Positions 53,381-61,981 of a stretch of DNA of 64,000 bases are shown here, in pieces. The translations under genes and the position numbers were made by a program. The stretch is from contig NZ_JNXT01000018.1 of assembly GCF_000716675.1 (NCBI RefSeq), forward strand, positions 1 through 64,000, given 5' to 3'. Below the pieces are notes generated by a model that saw nothing but the letters and a program-made list of their open reading frames with translations, did no database searches and was not told the origin of the DNA. The first letter of the stretch is position 1. Every line of letters begins with the position of its first letter. Origin of the DNA: Streptomyces alboflavus (GTDB lineage Bacteria; Actinomycetota; Actinomycetes; Streptomycetales; Streptomycetaceae).

Positions 53381-54553
53381 GTGACTCCGGAGCGACGACC
53401 ACACCGCCCGCAGCAGCCGCGCAAGCACGCGTGGCGGCGGGCGTCCTCCCAGTCCGCGCAGGGCACGCCGCCGCCCGCCGACACCCCGAACCACCACCCG
53501 GAACGGGACCCCGCGCCGACGGCACCGGCCGACCCGAGCGTGGTGGAAGCGGCGCTGTACCGCGACGGCGTCCGCGTCTCCTCCCCCGGCTCCCTGGCCG
53601 ACACCTTCCGCGAGCTGCGCGCGCAGCCCGACGGCATGGCGTGGATCGGCCTGGCCCGCCCGACCGAGCAGGAACTCCTCTCCCTTGCGGCCGAGTTCGA
53701 CCTGCACGAGCTGGCCGTCGAGGACGCGATGGAGGCCCACCAGCGCCCCAAGCTGGAGCGGTACGGCGAGACGCTGTTCGTGGTCCTGCGGGCGGCCCGC
53801 TACCTGGACGCCCCCGAGGAGGTCGACTTCGGCGAGCTGCACGTGTTCGTCGGCGCGGACTTCGTCATCACGGTCCGGCACGGCGCGGCCCCCGACCTGT
53901 CGGCCGTACGCCGCCGCATGGAGAAGACCCCGGAGCTGCTGCGCCTCGGCCCGGAGGCGGTCCTCTACGCCATCCTGGACGCGGTCGTCGACGGCTACGC
54001 CCCCGTCGTGTCCGGCGTCCAGAACGACATCGACGAGATCGAGACGGAGGTCTTCGGCGGCGACCCGACGGTCTCCCGCCGCATCTACGAACTCTCCCGC
54101 GAGGTCGTCGAGTTCCAGCGCGCGACCCGCCCCCTGGTGAGCATGCTGCACGCCCTCATGGCGGGATTCGCGAAGTACGGCACGGACGAGGAACTCCAGC
54201 GCTACCTCCGCGACGTAGCCGACCACGTCACCCACACCAGCGAACGCGTCGACGGCTTCCGCCAGGCCCTCACCGACATCCTCACCGTCAACGCCACGCT
54301 GGTCACACAGCAACAGAACGCGGAGATGCGGGCGCTGGCGGAGGCGGGCTTCGAGCAGAACGAGGAGATCAAGAAGATCTCCGCCTGGGCCGCCATCCTC
54401 TTTGCACCCACACTCGTTGGAACTGTCTACGGCATGAACTTCGAGGCCATGCCTGAGCTGGCTTGGAGCCTCGGATACCCGTTCGCAGTCGGCTTGATGG
54501 CGGTGGTTTGCGTAAGTTTGTACGCCGCCTTCAAGCGCCGGGACTGGCTATAG
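53381..54553 (+). CDS. corA: CorA magnesium/cobalt transporter
   Basis: 390 residues. Long cytoplasmic N-terminal domain (about 55-320), the stalk helix (QNDIDEIETEVFGGDPTVSRRIYELSREVVEFQRATRPLVSMLHAL) and two C-terminal helices with the diagnostic GMN in GTVYGMNFEAMPEL. A charged, Pro-rich N-terminal extension (about 1-50) is unusual. I start at GTG 53381 (GGGAAAGG upstream). From about 54395 the codons change abruptly (TTT, GCA, ACA, GTT, GGA), unlike the rest of the gene; see findings. Confidence 0.93.
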   Translation: MTPERRPHRPQQPRKHAWRRASSQSAQGTPPPADTPNHHPERDPAPTAPADPSVVEAALYRDGVRVSSPGSLADTFRELRAQPDGMAWIGLARPTEQELLSLAAEFDLHELAVEDAMEAHQRPKLERYGETLFVVLRAARYLDAPEEVDFGELHVFVGADFVITVRHGAAPDLSAVRRRMEKTPELLRLGPEAVLYAILDAVVDGYAPVVSGVQNDIDEIETEVFGGDPTVSRRIYELSREVVEFQRATRPLVSMLHALMAGFAKYGTDEELQRYLRDVADHVTHTSERVDGFRQALTDILTVNATLVTQQQNAEMRALAEAGFEQNEEIKKISAWAAILFAPTLVGTVYGMNFEAMPELAWSLGYPFAVGLMAVVCVSLYAAFKRRDWL

Positions 54554-54819
54554 GAGGCGGCTGGCCCCTCATGCGCAGCACACTCGGTTTGCTCCTGCAC
54601 CTCCCGCGTGAAACGGCCATATGGGGCACTGGGGGGTCCCTGGGGAGAAGTGATGCGAGTGATCTCGTCTACTTACCTCCAGCAAGCCTCTGAGCAGGAC
54701 TTTTACCCTCCTGCAGCCGCTGGGGAGAATCCGGGGAGAATGGGCTGACGATCAAGGTCCTGCGTCTGCGGCTTCGGGTCTGTCGCGCTTCCCGCTCAGC
54801 ATCTCGCCGGTCGCCCGAG

Positions 54820-55821
54820 TCAGACGGACTCGCGTCGCCGGGCCGCTCGCCACGCCGAGGGGCTGGTGCCGAACTCCTCGCGGAACCATCGGGAGAAGAC
54901 GCTCGGAGCGGTGAAGCCGAGCAGTTCCGCGACCTGGGTGAGCGGGCGGCTCTGGTTGCCGACGTACTGCTGGGCGAGCTGGACGCGCACGGCATTGAGC
55001 ACGGACGAGAACGTCGCCCCCGACCGGGCCAGTTGCCGGTGCACGGTCTTGCGATCGACTCCGAGGCTGCGAGCGACTCGGTGAAGTGAGCAGCGTCCGG
55101 TGGGAAGGAGCGCCTCGATGAGTTCCCGGATGCGGTCGACGTCTGCTTCGGGGCGAGGGGCGGCGATCGCTTCGAGGTACTGCCGCGCGTACGGCCTCAA
55201 CAGGGGGTCGGACAGTTTGTTGGGGGCATCGAGGTCGGCGGCGTAGAAGACGATTCCGTTGAACTCCTGCCCGAAGCGGATCGCGGGCCCAAGGATGCGG
55301 TGGTGGGTGGTCGTGTCGGCGGGTGCGTCGCGGGAGAGCAGGGCCGTGACCGGTTTCCAACCGCTGCCGACGAGGCTCTGGAGGTAGCGGTGGACGGCGC
55401 CGACGAGCAGCTCGGTGGTCTGGCGGCCGTGGCCCGCATCGAGGGCGAGGTGGATGGTGGCGAGACCGTTGGCTTCGGTGAGCCTGCTACGGAGCGCCTC
55501 GTTGTGCAGGTGCTGGTAGCGCATGATCACTTCCAGCGCGCTGCGGACGTCCGGCTCCTCGCGGGCGGCAAGGCTGATGGGGCCCAGGGTGGCGAGGCGC
55601 CGGCTTTCGGCGAGCCTGAGGCCGAAGTCCTCGCAGCCCGTTGCCGCCGCTGATTGTTCGAGCAGTTCGGCCGCCACGTCCGCCGGTATCCAGGAGCTGT
55701 GGGTCGCGAGGTCGGAGGCGTCCAGGCCCACCGAGGCCAGCAGCCGCAGTGGATCGGCGCCCAGCGAGCGGACCAGGTCGACGTAGCCGTTGAGCACGGC
55801 GTTGCGCACCAGGTATTTCAC
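54820..55821 (-). CDS. AraC/OruR-family transcriptional regulator
   Basis: About 333 residues. An N-terminal arabinose-binding-type domain of the OruR/FeaR group (NAVLNGYVDLVRSLGADPLRLLASVGLDASDL, then GPISLAAREEPDVRSALEVIMRYQHLH) and the AraC HTH pair at the C-terminus (SLHRVARSLGVDRKTVHRQLARSGATFSSVLNAVRVQLAQQYV, then TQVAELLGFTAPSVFSRWFREEFGTSPSAWR). It faces the MFS-BKACE operon and should activate it. Start is uncertain: GTG 55821 or 55839; the family length supports 55821. Confidence 0.87.
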   Translation of the reverse strand: MKYLVRNAVLNGYVDLVRSLGADPLRLLASVGLDASDLATHSSWIPADVAAELLEQSAAATGCEDFGLRLAESRRLATLGPISLAAREEPDVRSALEVIMRYQHLHNEALRSRLTEANGLATIHLALDAGHGRQTTELLVGAVHRYLQSLVGSGWKPVTALLSRDAPADTTTHHRILGPAIRFGQEFNGIVFYAADLDAPNKLSDPLLRPYARQYLEAIAAPRPEADVDRIRELIEALLPTGRCSLHRVARSLGVDRKTVHRQLARSGATFSSVLNAVRVQLAQQYVGNQSRPLTQVAELLGFTAPSVFSRWFREEFGTSPSAWRAARRRESV

Positions 55822-55841
55822 TCGGCCGAGCTTCGCCACGG

Positions 55842-55871
55842 TGCCACATATTGTCAAGTGACCTGCCACAT
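55842..55871. promoter_or_regulatory. Direct repeats for AraC-type activator
   Basis: Identical 8-mers TGCCACAT at 55842-55849 and 55864-55871, in the same orientation and 22 bp apart (two helical turns), as AraC-family proteins usually bind. TTGACA/TTGTCA between them may be a promoter element. Confidence 0.6.
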
Positions 55872-55948
55872 CCTGCAAAGCATCTGCCGTCGTCGCGACC
55901 TACGCTGCGGACACCCGCGACGGAGCGGGCGTGCGAGTGGAGGTGCGT

Positions 55949-57322
55949 ATGCAGCGCAGAACGCCGTGGCGGAGCAAGCCGCCGTTGGTCCTGGACGCTT
56001 CCGGCTCGGCAGCGCATCTCGTCTCCCGGCGGTACGCCTGGTTCGTGCTTCTGATGCTGATCGCACTGGCGGCCACCGACTACATCGACCGGCAGATCAT
56101 CGTCTCGACCTTCCCCTACCTGAAGAAGGAGTGGGGGCTGTCCGACGCGGAGCTGGGGGCCCTGGTCTCGGTGGTGTCCGTTGCGATGGCCGTCTTCACG
56201 CTCCCCGCCGCCCGTCTCGCGGACCGGTGGGGACGGGTGAAGTCGATCGCGGCGATGGGAACCGCGTGGAGCCTGGCGGCACTCGGGTGCGCCGTCGCGG
56301 GCAACTACGCGCAGCTTTTCGTGGCCCGGGGACTGCTCGGGGTGGGCGAGGCCGGCTACGGGCCGGCAGGCGGGGCTCTGGTGTCCAGCTACTTCCCCCA
56401 GCGGCTGCGGGCGACGGTACTGAGTCTGGTCATGGCGGCCGGCCCGCTCGGAACGGTGCTGGGTGTCGTCCTCGGCGGCGTGATGGCCGAGCGGTGGGGC
56501 TGGCGGGTGACGCTGGGCGCCTTCGGCCTGCCCGGGTTGCTGCTGGCCCTGCTCTTCCTGATGATTCGCGACTACCGGATGCCCACTGCGGCGGACCGGA
56601 GCGAAGCGGCTCCCGCGGCTTCCCCGGCGGCCGCTGTCCCCGGACTGCGCGCGACCCTCGGCGAGCTGTTCCGGTCCCGGACCGCCGTCTGGTGCTACCT
56701 GGGCGGGGCGCTCAACCTGATCGTGCTCTCCGCCCTGTACTCCTGGCTTCCCAGTTACCTGGGCCGCGCCTACGGCCTGTCCTCGGCGGAGTCCGGCGCG
56801 AAGGCCGCGCTGGTGATCCTCGCCGGCGTCGTCGGGGCCGTCGCCTTCGGCCACCTGGCGGACCGGTGCGGCAGGACACGTCCACGCCGGCGGCTGATGG
56901 TCCCCGCCGTGGCGGCCGTGGCCACCTGCGGCCTGCTGACCGCCGGCTTCGGTGCCCTCCCGCCGGGCGCGGCGCAGTTCGCACTGGTCCTCGCCGCCGG
57001 GCTCCCGCTCGCCGCCGCGATCGGTACGACCCCTGGGGCCGTGGTGGACGTGGTGCGTCCCTCCGTGCGGGCCACCGCCCTCGGCATGGTGGTCCTCGTC
57101 CAGAACCTGCTCGGGCTGGCCGTGGGGCCTGTGCTCACCGGGTTGCTCTCGGACGCCTTCGGCCTGCAGACGGCGCTGGCCGTGATCCCCCTGTTCTGCC
57201 TCGCCGCGGCCGCCGCCTTCTGGCTCGGCTCGCGGACCTACGAGAACGACCTCGCCGCCGTGTCCGGCGGCGACCCGGCAGCGACGCCGGAGACCTCCGA
57301 CGAGATGGAGCTGAACCGATGA
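55949..57322 (+). CDS. MFS transporter of a catabolic cluster
   Basis: 457 residues with 12 helices. It begins ...RRYAWFVLLMLIALAATDYIDRQIIVSTFPYLKKEWGLSD, with the D-R-x-x-I motif of the spinster/aromatic-acid-type (AAHS-like) carriers; MFVARGLLGVGEAGYGPAGG-type motifs follow. ATG 55949 preferred because GGAGG lies 5 nt upstream. Most likely imports the substrate degraded by the downstream enzymes. Stop overlaps the CMD gene start (ATGA). Confidence 0.88.
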   Translation: MQRRTPWRSKPPLVLDASGSAAHLVSRRYAWFVLLMLIALAATDYIDRQIIVSTFPYLKKEWGLSDAELGALVSVVSVAMAVFTLPAARLADRWGRVKSIAAMGTAWSLAALGCAVAGNYAQLFVARGLLGVGEAGYGPAGGALVSSYFPQRLRATVLSLVMAAGPLGTVLGVVLGGVMAERWGWRVTLGAFGLPGLLLALLFLMIRDYRMPTAADRSEAAPAASPAAAVPGLRATLGELFRSRTAVWCYLGGALNLIVLSALYSWLPSYLGRAYGLSSAESGAKAALVILAGVVGAVAFGHLADRCGRTRPRRRLMVPAVAAVATCGLLTAGFGALPPGAAQFALVLAAGLPLAAAIGTTPGAVVDVVRPSVRATALGMVVLVQNLLGLAVGPVLTGLLSDAFGLQTALAVIPLFCLAAAAAFWLGSRTYENDLAAVSGGDPAATPETSDEMELNR

Positions 57323-57723
57323 CCACATCCACCGAGTCCGCCACGGAGCGGCCGCCGACCCCGGTCGTGGACCAGATGCGAGCCCTGGGCGCCTGGAACC
57401 CGCTGTGGGACGGACTGCACGAGATGGATCCGGCCTGGACCGAGCAGTTCATGGCCATGGGCATGCAGCCCTGGCGCAGCGGGGTGCTCGAGCCGAAGTT
57501 CATCGAACTGCTGTGCATCGCGATAGACGCCTCGGCCACCCACATGTACGCCCCAGGGGTACGCCGGCACATCCGTACGGCACTGGACCTCGGCGCCACC
57601 CGTGAGGAGATCCTCGAAGTCCTCAAGCTGACCACGCTGGTCGGCATCCACGCCTGCAACATCGGCGTCCCGCTCCTCGTCGAGGAGCTCGCGGCGCGCG
57701 AGCAGGGCGCTGTGCAGGACTGA
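57319..57723 (+). CDS. Carboxymuconolactone decarboxylase (AhpD-like) family protein
   Basis: 134 residues. The CMD domain contains LEPKFIELLCIAIDASATHMYAPGVRRHIRTALDLGATREEILEVLKLTTLVGIHACNIGVPLLVEEL. The AhpD-type CxxC is absent: the motif position reads ATHMYAPGV, with a His but no Cys pair, so peroxidase activity is unlikely. Overlaps the MFS stop by 4 nt. May act as a decarboxylase or lactone/isomerase-type enzyme in the pathway. Confidence 0.83.
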   Translation: MTTSTESATERPPTPVVDQMRALGAWNPLWDGLHEMDPAWTEQFMAMGMQPWRSGVLEPKFIELLCIAIDASATHMYAPGVRRHIRTALDLGATREEILEVLKLTTLVGIHACNIGVPLLVEELAAREQGAVQD

Positions 57724-57782
57724 CGGCACCCCTGCCTCCGAACCACCCACCCACCTGTATTCACTCTTCAAGGAGATGGCAC

Positions 57783-58862
57783 ATGCACTTCCTCGACGAC
57801 TCCCTGCTGCCGGAGAACCAGCAGAAGCTGGTCATCCAGGTTGCCCCCTACGGCCCGGAGTGGCTGCCCGGCGACTCCGACGACATCCCGGTGACCATGG
57901 ACGAGCAGGTCCAGAAGGCCGTGGACTGCTACAACGCGGGAGCCCAGCTGCTGCACATCCACGTCCGGGAGCTGGACGGCCGCGGCTCCAAGCGGCTGTC
58001 GATGTTCAACGAGCTGATCGGACGGGTGCGCGAGGCCGTTCCGGAGATGATCCTGCAGGTCGGCGGGTCCATCTCGTTCGCCCCCGAGAGCGAGGGCGAA
58101 GCCGCCAAGTGGCTCGACAACGACACCCGGCACCTGCTGGCCGAGCTCGCCCCCAAGCCGGACCAGGTCACCATCGCGATCGGCACCTCGCAGATGAACG
58201 TCGTCGAGGTGTTGCGCGACGAGGACATCGCGGGCACCTCCATGCAGCACCCGCAGATGTACAAGGCATACCGCGACATGGTCCTCGAGGCCGGGCCCGA
58301 GTTCTACCTCGAGCACCTCAAGCGGCTGACCGCCAACGACATCCAGCCGCACTTCATGCTCGGCCACATCGCGCAGCTCGAAACCGTCGAACGACTCGTC
58401 CGCCGCGGGATCTACACCGGCCCGCTCAACCTGAACTACGTCGCCATCGGCGGCGGCGCCTCCTCCTTCCACCCCGCCGACCTGGTCGAGTTCGCCCGCC
58501 GCACCCCGGACGGTGCCGTGCTGACCATCGAGAGCATCATGCGCTCCACCCTGCCGATGAACGCCATCGCGATCGCCCTCGGTATGCACGTCCGCGTCGG
58601 CATCGAGGACAACCTGTGGGCGCCGCGCAAGGAACGCATCACCTCCGTCCAGCAGGTCGAGCAGATCGTCCGCATCGCCGGCGAGCTCGGCCGCGACATC
58701 GCCACCGCCGAGGAGGCCCGGGAGATCTACAAGATCGGGGAGTACTGGTCCAGCGCGGACGAGACCCTCGACTACCTCGGCCTGCCCCCGAACCGGCGCC
58801 CCGGCGAGCGCGGCGTCCCGCTGCGCCACCCGGCCCCGGTCCGGGCAGACGCACTCGTCTGA
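57783..58862 (+). CDS. Beta-keto acid cleavage enzyme (BKACE, DUF849)
   Basis: 359 residues, longer than most BKACEs (about 270-310). HIHVRELDGRG holds the HxH zinc ligands; HFMLGHIAQLETVERLVRRGIYTGPLNLNYVAIGGG, MRSTLPMNAIAIALGMHVRVGIEDNLW (with the zinc-binding Glu and catalytic Arg/Asp area) match the TIM-barrel family. These cleave a beta-keto acid with acetyl-CoA to acetoacetate plus a new CoA thioester. The substrate depends on pocket residues and is unknown. Acts with the CoA ligase and dehydrogenases nearby. Confidence 0.9.
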   Translation: MHFLDDSLLPENQQKLVIQVAPYGPEWLPGDSDDIPVTMDEQVQKAVDCYNAGAQLLHIHVRELDGRGSKRLSMFNELIGRVREAVPEMILQVGGSISFAPESEGEAAKWLDNDTRHLLAELAPKPDQVTIAIGTSQMNVVEVLRDEDIAGTSMQHPQMYKAYRDMVLEAGPEFYLEHLKRLTANDIQPHFMLGHIAQLETVERLVRRGIYTGPLNLNYVAIGGGASSFHPADLVEFARRTPDGAVLTIESIMRSTLPMNAIAIALGMHVRVGIEDNLWAPRKERITSVQQVEQIVRIAGELGRDIATAEEAREIYKIGEYWSSADETLDYLGLPPNRRPGERGVPLRHPAPVRADALV

Positions 58863-58921
58863 GGGACACCCGTACGCATCGCGGCGCGGTTCCGCCGACG
58901 CGGACCGCTCGCGTCACAGGC

Positions 58922-58960
58922 CGCCGGACCGTCCCTCACCCCCTGAGGGACGGTCCGGCG
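58922..58960 (+). terminator. Strong hairpin between BKACE and ligase
   Basis: Perfect 17-bp stem (CGCCGGACCGTCCCTCA / TGAGGGACGGTCCGGCG) with a CCCCC loop. It probably ends or attenuates the MFS-CMD-BKACE transcript. Confidence 0.8.
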
Positions 58961-58999
58961 CTCCGCCGAACACCTCACCACCAGGACCTGGAGATCTCG

Positions 59000-60577
59000 A
59001 TGCTCAACCTCGCTGTCATGCTCGAGGACAGCGCCCGCGCCGTGCCCGACCGCGGCGCGGTCGTCTCGGGCGACCGGACCCTCACCTACGCCCAGCTCGA
59101 CGCTTCGGCCAACCAGGTCGCCAACCTTCTCGCCTCGCGAGGAATAGGCCCGGGGGACAAGGTCGCCCTGTCATGCCCCAACGTGGCGCAGTTCCCCATC
59201 GTCTATTACGGCATCCTCAAGGCCGGCGCCGTCGTCGTACCCCTCAACGTGCTGCTCAAGCGCCAGGAGATCGCGTACCACCTCGCCGACTCCGACGCCC
59301 GCGCCTACTTCTGCTTCGAAGGGAGCGCCGAACTCCCCCTCGGGCAGGAAGGATGGACCGGATTCAACGAGGTCGAGGGATGCCGGGACTTCTTCCTCAT
59401 CACCGCAGCCGCGGCCCCGGACCCCGCCGCGCCCGCGCCCATAGCCGGAGCCGAGACCCTCGCCCGCGCGCTCGACGGCCAGAGCACCGAGTTCACCGCC
59501 CGGGTCACCGAGGCGGGCGACACCGCGGTCATCCTCTACACCTCGGGTACCACAGGACAGCCCAAGGGTGCCGAACTCACCCACGCCAACATGACGCTCA
59601 ACGCGTTGACCTGCCACCGGACGTTCGGCACGGCCGAGCACGACGTACACCTGATCACGCTGCCGCTGTTCCACTCCTTCGGCCAGACCGTGCAGATGAA
59701 CGCCGGCCTGGCCGCGCGAGCGACCCTGGTTCTCATGCCGCGCTTCGACGCCCCCGGGGCACTGTCCCTGATGAGCCGACACCAGGTCACCTTCTTCGCG
59801 GGCGTCCCCACCATGTACTGGGCGCTTCTCGACGCGGAGATCTCCGAAGCCGACGCGACCGCTGCCGCGCAGAACCTGCGCATCGCCGGCTCCGGCGGCG
59901 CGGCCCTGCCGGTGGAGATCCACCGCCGTTTCCGCCGCCGCTTCGGAACGTCGGTACGCGAGGGTTACGGCCTGTCCGAGACCAGCCCGCTGGCGACCTT
60001 CACGCCCACGGGCGCCGAGGCGCGCCCCGGATCGATCGGCAAGCCGGTCTGGGGCGTGGAGGTGGACCTCATCGCGGACGACTGGACTCCGGTGGCGGCC
60101 GGCGAGGTCGGAGAGATCGTCGTCCGCGGCCACAACGTGATGCGCGGGTACTACGGGCGGCCCGAGGCCACCGCCGAGGTGATGCGTGACGGCTGGTTCC
60201 GCACCGGCGACCTGGCCAGCCGCGACGAGGACGGCTGGCTCTACATCGTCGACCGCGCCAAGGACATGATCATCCGTGGCGGGTTCAACGTCTACCCGCG
60301 CGAACTCGAAGAGGTCCTGCACTCACACCCGGCCGTCAGCACGGCCGCCGTCGTCGGAGTGCCCCACGACAAGCACGGCGAGGAGATCAAGGCTTACGTC
60401 GTCCCGGCACCCGGGGTGCGGATCACCGAGGACGACCTGGTCGCGTGGTGCCGGGAGACCATGGCCGGTTACAAGTACCCCCGTCTTGTGGAGTTCCGCG
60501 ACACACTGCCGATGAACGCCACCGGCAAGATCCTCAAGCGCGAACTCCGCACCGAGACAGCAACGTCCGGCCACTGA
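59000..60577 (+). CDS. Long-chain-type acyl-CoA ligase (catabolic cluster)
   Basis: 525 residues, ANL family. P-loop LYTSGTTGQPKGAELTHANMTL; A5 EGYGLSETSPLATF; A7 GWFRTGDLASR; A8 [21 protein letters not shown]; catalytic Lys in MNATGKILKREL. Start ATG 59000 with GGAG upstream. It is the closest ANL partner to BKACE: it could activate the acid product or substrate as a CoA thioester. Follows the hairpin at 58922. Confidence 0.92.
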   Translation: MLNLAVMLEDSARAVPDRGAVVSGDRTLTYAQLDASANQVANLLASRGIGPGDKVALSCPNVAQFPIVYYGILKAGAVVVPLNVLLKRQEIAYHLADSDARAYFCFEGSAELPLGQEGWTGFNEVEGCRDFFLITAAAAPDPAAPAPIAGAETLARALDGQSTEFTARVTEAGDTAVILYTSGTTGQPKGAELTHANMTLNALTCHRTFGTAEHDVHLITLPLFHSFGQTVQMNAGLAARATLVLMPRFDAPGALSLMSRHQVTFFAGVPTMYWALLDAEISEADATAAAQNLRIAGSGGAALPVEIHRRFRRRFGTSVREGYGLSETSPLATFTPTGAEARPGSIGKPVWGVEVDLIADDWTPVAAGEVGEIVVRGHNVMRGYYGRPEATAEVMRDGWFRTGDLASRDEDGWLYIVDRAKDMIIRGGFNVYPRELEEVLHSHPAVSTAAVVGVPHDKHGEEIKAYVVPAPGVRITEDDLVAWCRETMAGYKYPRLVEFRDTLPMNATGKILKRELRTETATSGH

Positions 60578-60651
60578 CCGCTCCTGGTGGCACACCGCTG
60601 TCGCAATCCTGAGGACCGGTGTGCCACCGCATCTTCGATAGGGCAACGAGC

Positions 60652-61476
60652 ATGAAACTCAAGGAGAAGGTCGCCCTGGTCACGGGTGCGGCCCAGGGCC
60701 TCGGCAAGGCCATCGCCCTGGCCATGGCACGGGAGGGCGCCGACCTCGTCGTGGCCGACATCCAGGACGACCTGCTGGCAGACACGGCCAAGGAGATCGA
60801 GGCGCTGGGCAGGCGGTGCCTGCCCATACGCTGCGACGTCTCCTCCAGCGAGCAGGTGGCACGGATGTTCGCCCAGGCCGGCGAGCGGTTCGGTACCGTC
60901 CACATCCTGGTGAACAACGCGGCCAGAGTCCCGGCCTCCCCAGCCGAGGAGGAACGACGCAACAGTCACTACGCCTACGCGACCACACCGGTGCCCCGCA
61001 AGTCCCTGGGCATCACCAGCAGTCTCAGCGACGACGACTGGCTCAAGTGGTGGGACGTCAACGTCCACGGCACGTTCTACTGCACGCGCGAGGCGTTGCG
61101 GTTCATGGAACCGCAGAGGTACGGAAAGATCATCAACATCGCATCCATTGCCGGAATCTCGGCCGCCAGCACGCACAGCCCCGGATACTCCGCCAGCAAG
61201 GCAGCAGTCGTCGGCTTCACCAAGACCGTTGCGCTCGACGTCGCGGGCGCCGATATCCATGTGAACGCCATCGCCTGCGGTGTCGTGCTGACTCCACCGT
61301 TCGAGGCGTACCTGGCCAACGCCACGGAGGAGCAGACCCGCGCCCTCTACCAGTTGATCCCCCTCGGCCGCCTGGGCACCCCGAAGGAATACGCGTCCCT
61401 CGCCGTCTATCTGGCGGGAGACGACCACTATCTCGTCGGCCAGGTCATCAGCCCCAACGGCGGAGCGGTCATCTGA
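60652..61476 (+). CDS. Short-chain dehydrogenase/reductase
   Basis: 274 residues. TGAAQGLGKAIALAMAREGAD (NAD(P)-binding) at about 12-32, NNAA near 89, Ser in IASIAGIS and YSASK near 183. An insertion of about 35 residues (SPAEEERRNSHYAYATTPVPRKS) between the NNAA motif and the active-site Ser is longer than in typical SDRs and may shape the substrate pocket. ATG 60652 chosen over an upstream start because the motif is closer. Likely oxidises a beta-hydroxy acid or ester to the keto form BKACE cleaves. Confidence 0.87.
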   Translation: MKLKEKVALVTGAAQGLGKAIALAMAREGADLVVADIQDDLLADTAKEIEALGRRCLPIRCDVSSSEQVARMFAQAGERFGTVHILVNNAARVPASPAEEERRNSHYAYATTPVPRKSLGITSSLSDDDWLKWWDVNVHGTFYCTREALRFMEPQRYGKIINIASIAGISAASTHSPGYSASKAAVVGFTKTVALDVAGADIHVNAIACGVVLTPPFEAYLANATEEQTRALYQLIPLGRLGTPKEYASLAVYLAGDDHYLVGQVISPNGGAVI

Positions 61477-61981
61477 CTGACGCAGAACCGCTTCGTCCGG
61501 CGGGGCAGGGCCAGTTCCCGCCTCCTTGACGTCCGGCCCGTTCAGGGGATTCCCGGGCGGGTCGCCTGCCGGCAGCTCTCGCGGTGACCCCACAGCCCTG
61601 GCCTCGCACGCGAGTACGTGCGCAGCGATCAGCTCGCACGCTGGAAGTCGCCGATGAAGTCGTTGACGCCAGGTCGTGGAAGGCACGCAGACCCTTAGGT
61701 CCTCCGCACCAGCCCGGCCGCAGCTGCGCCACGTCCGAGCGGTCGTTCAAGGCGTACGAGGTCGATTGATCTTCCAGCACACTCGGGACTGGCTCACCCG
61801 CCACCTGCCCGGCGGCGAGTCGGTCCGGGCTGAGGCGTCGGGGGCAGCGCCTCCACGAGGAGGAGTGCCTCGGATCGTTGGCTGTCCAGTCAAGGCGATC
61901 ACGCTGAGTCGTACCGCTCGCCGGGCGGCTGGAGCGTGCTCGACAGCACCTGAGCGGGCCGCCGAGCATGCTCGGGGTGGC
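61477..61981. other. 505-bp gap without supported gene
   Basis: Between the SDR (+) and the acyl-CoA dehydrogenase (-). Frames on both strands lack ribosome sites and conserved motifs. A 14-nt palindrome, CCGAGCATGCTCGG (61962-61975), lies near the convergent ends. A decayed gene (perhaps transposase-like) cannot be excluded. Confidence 0.4.

Noticed and set aside
54554..54819. tRNA gene or integrase at the corA-cluster junction
   Set aside because: No cloverleaf-compatible sequence and no integrase motif seen; only short repeated GGGGAGAA strings.
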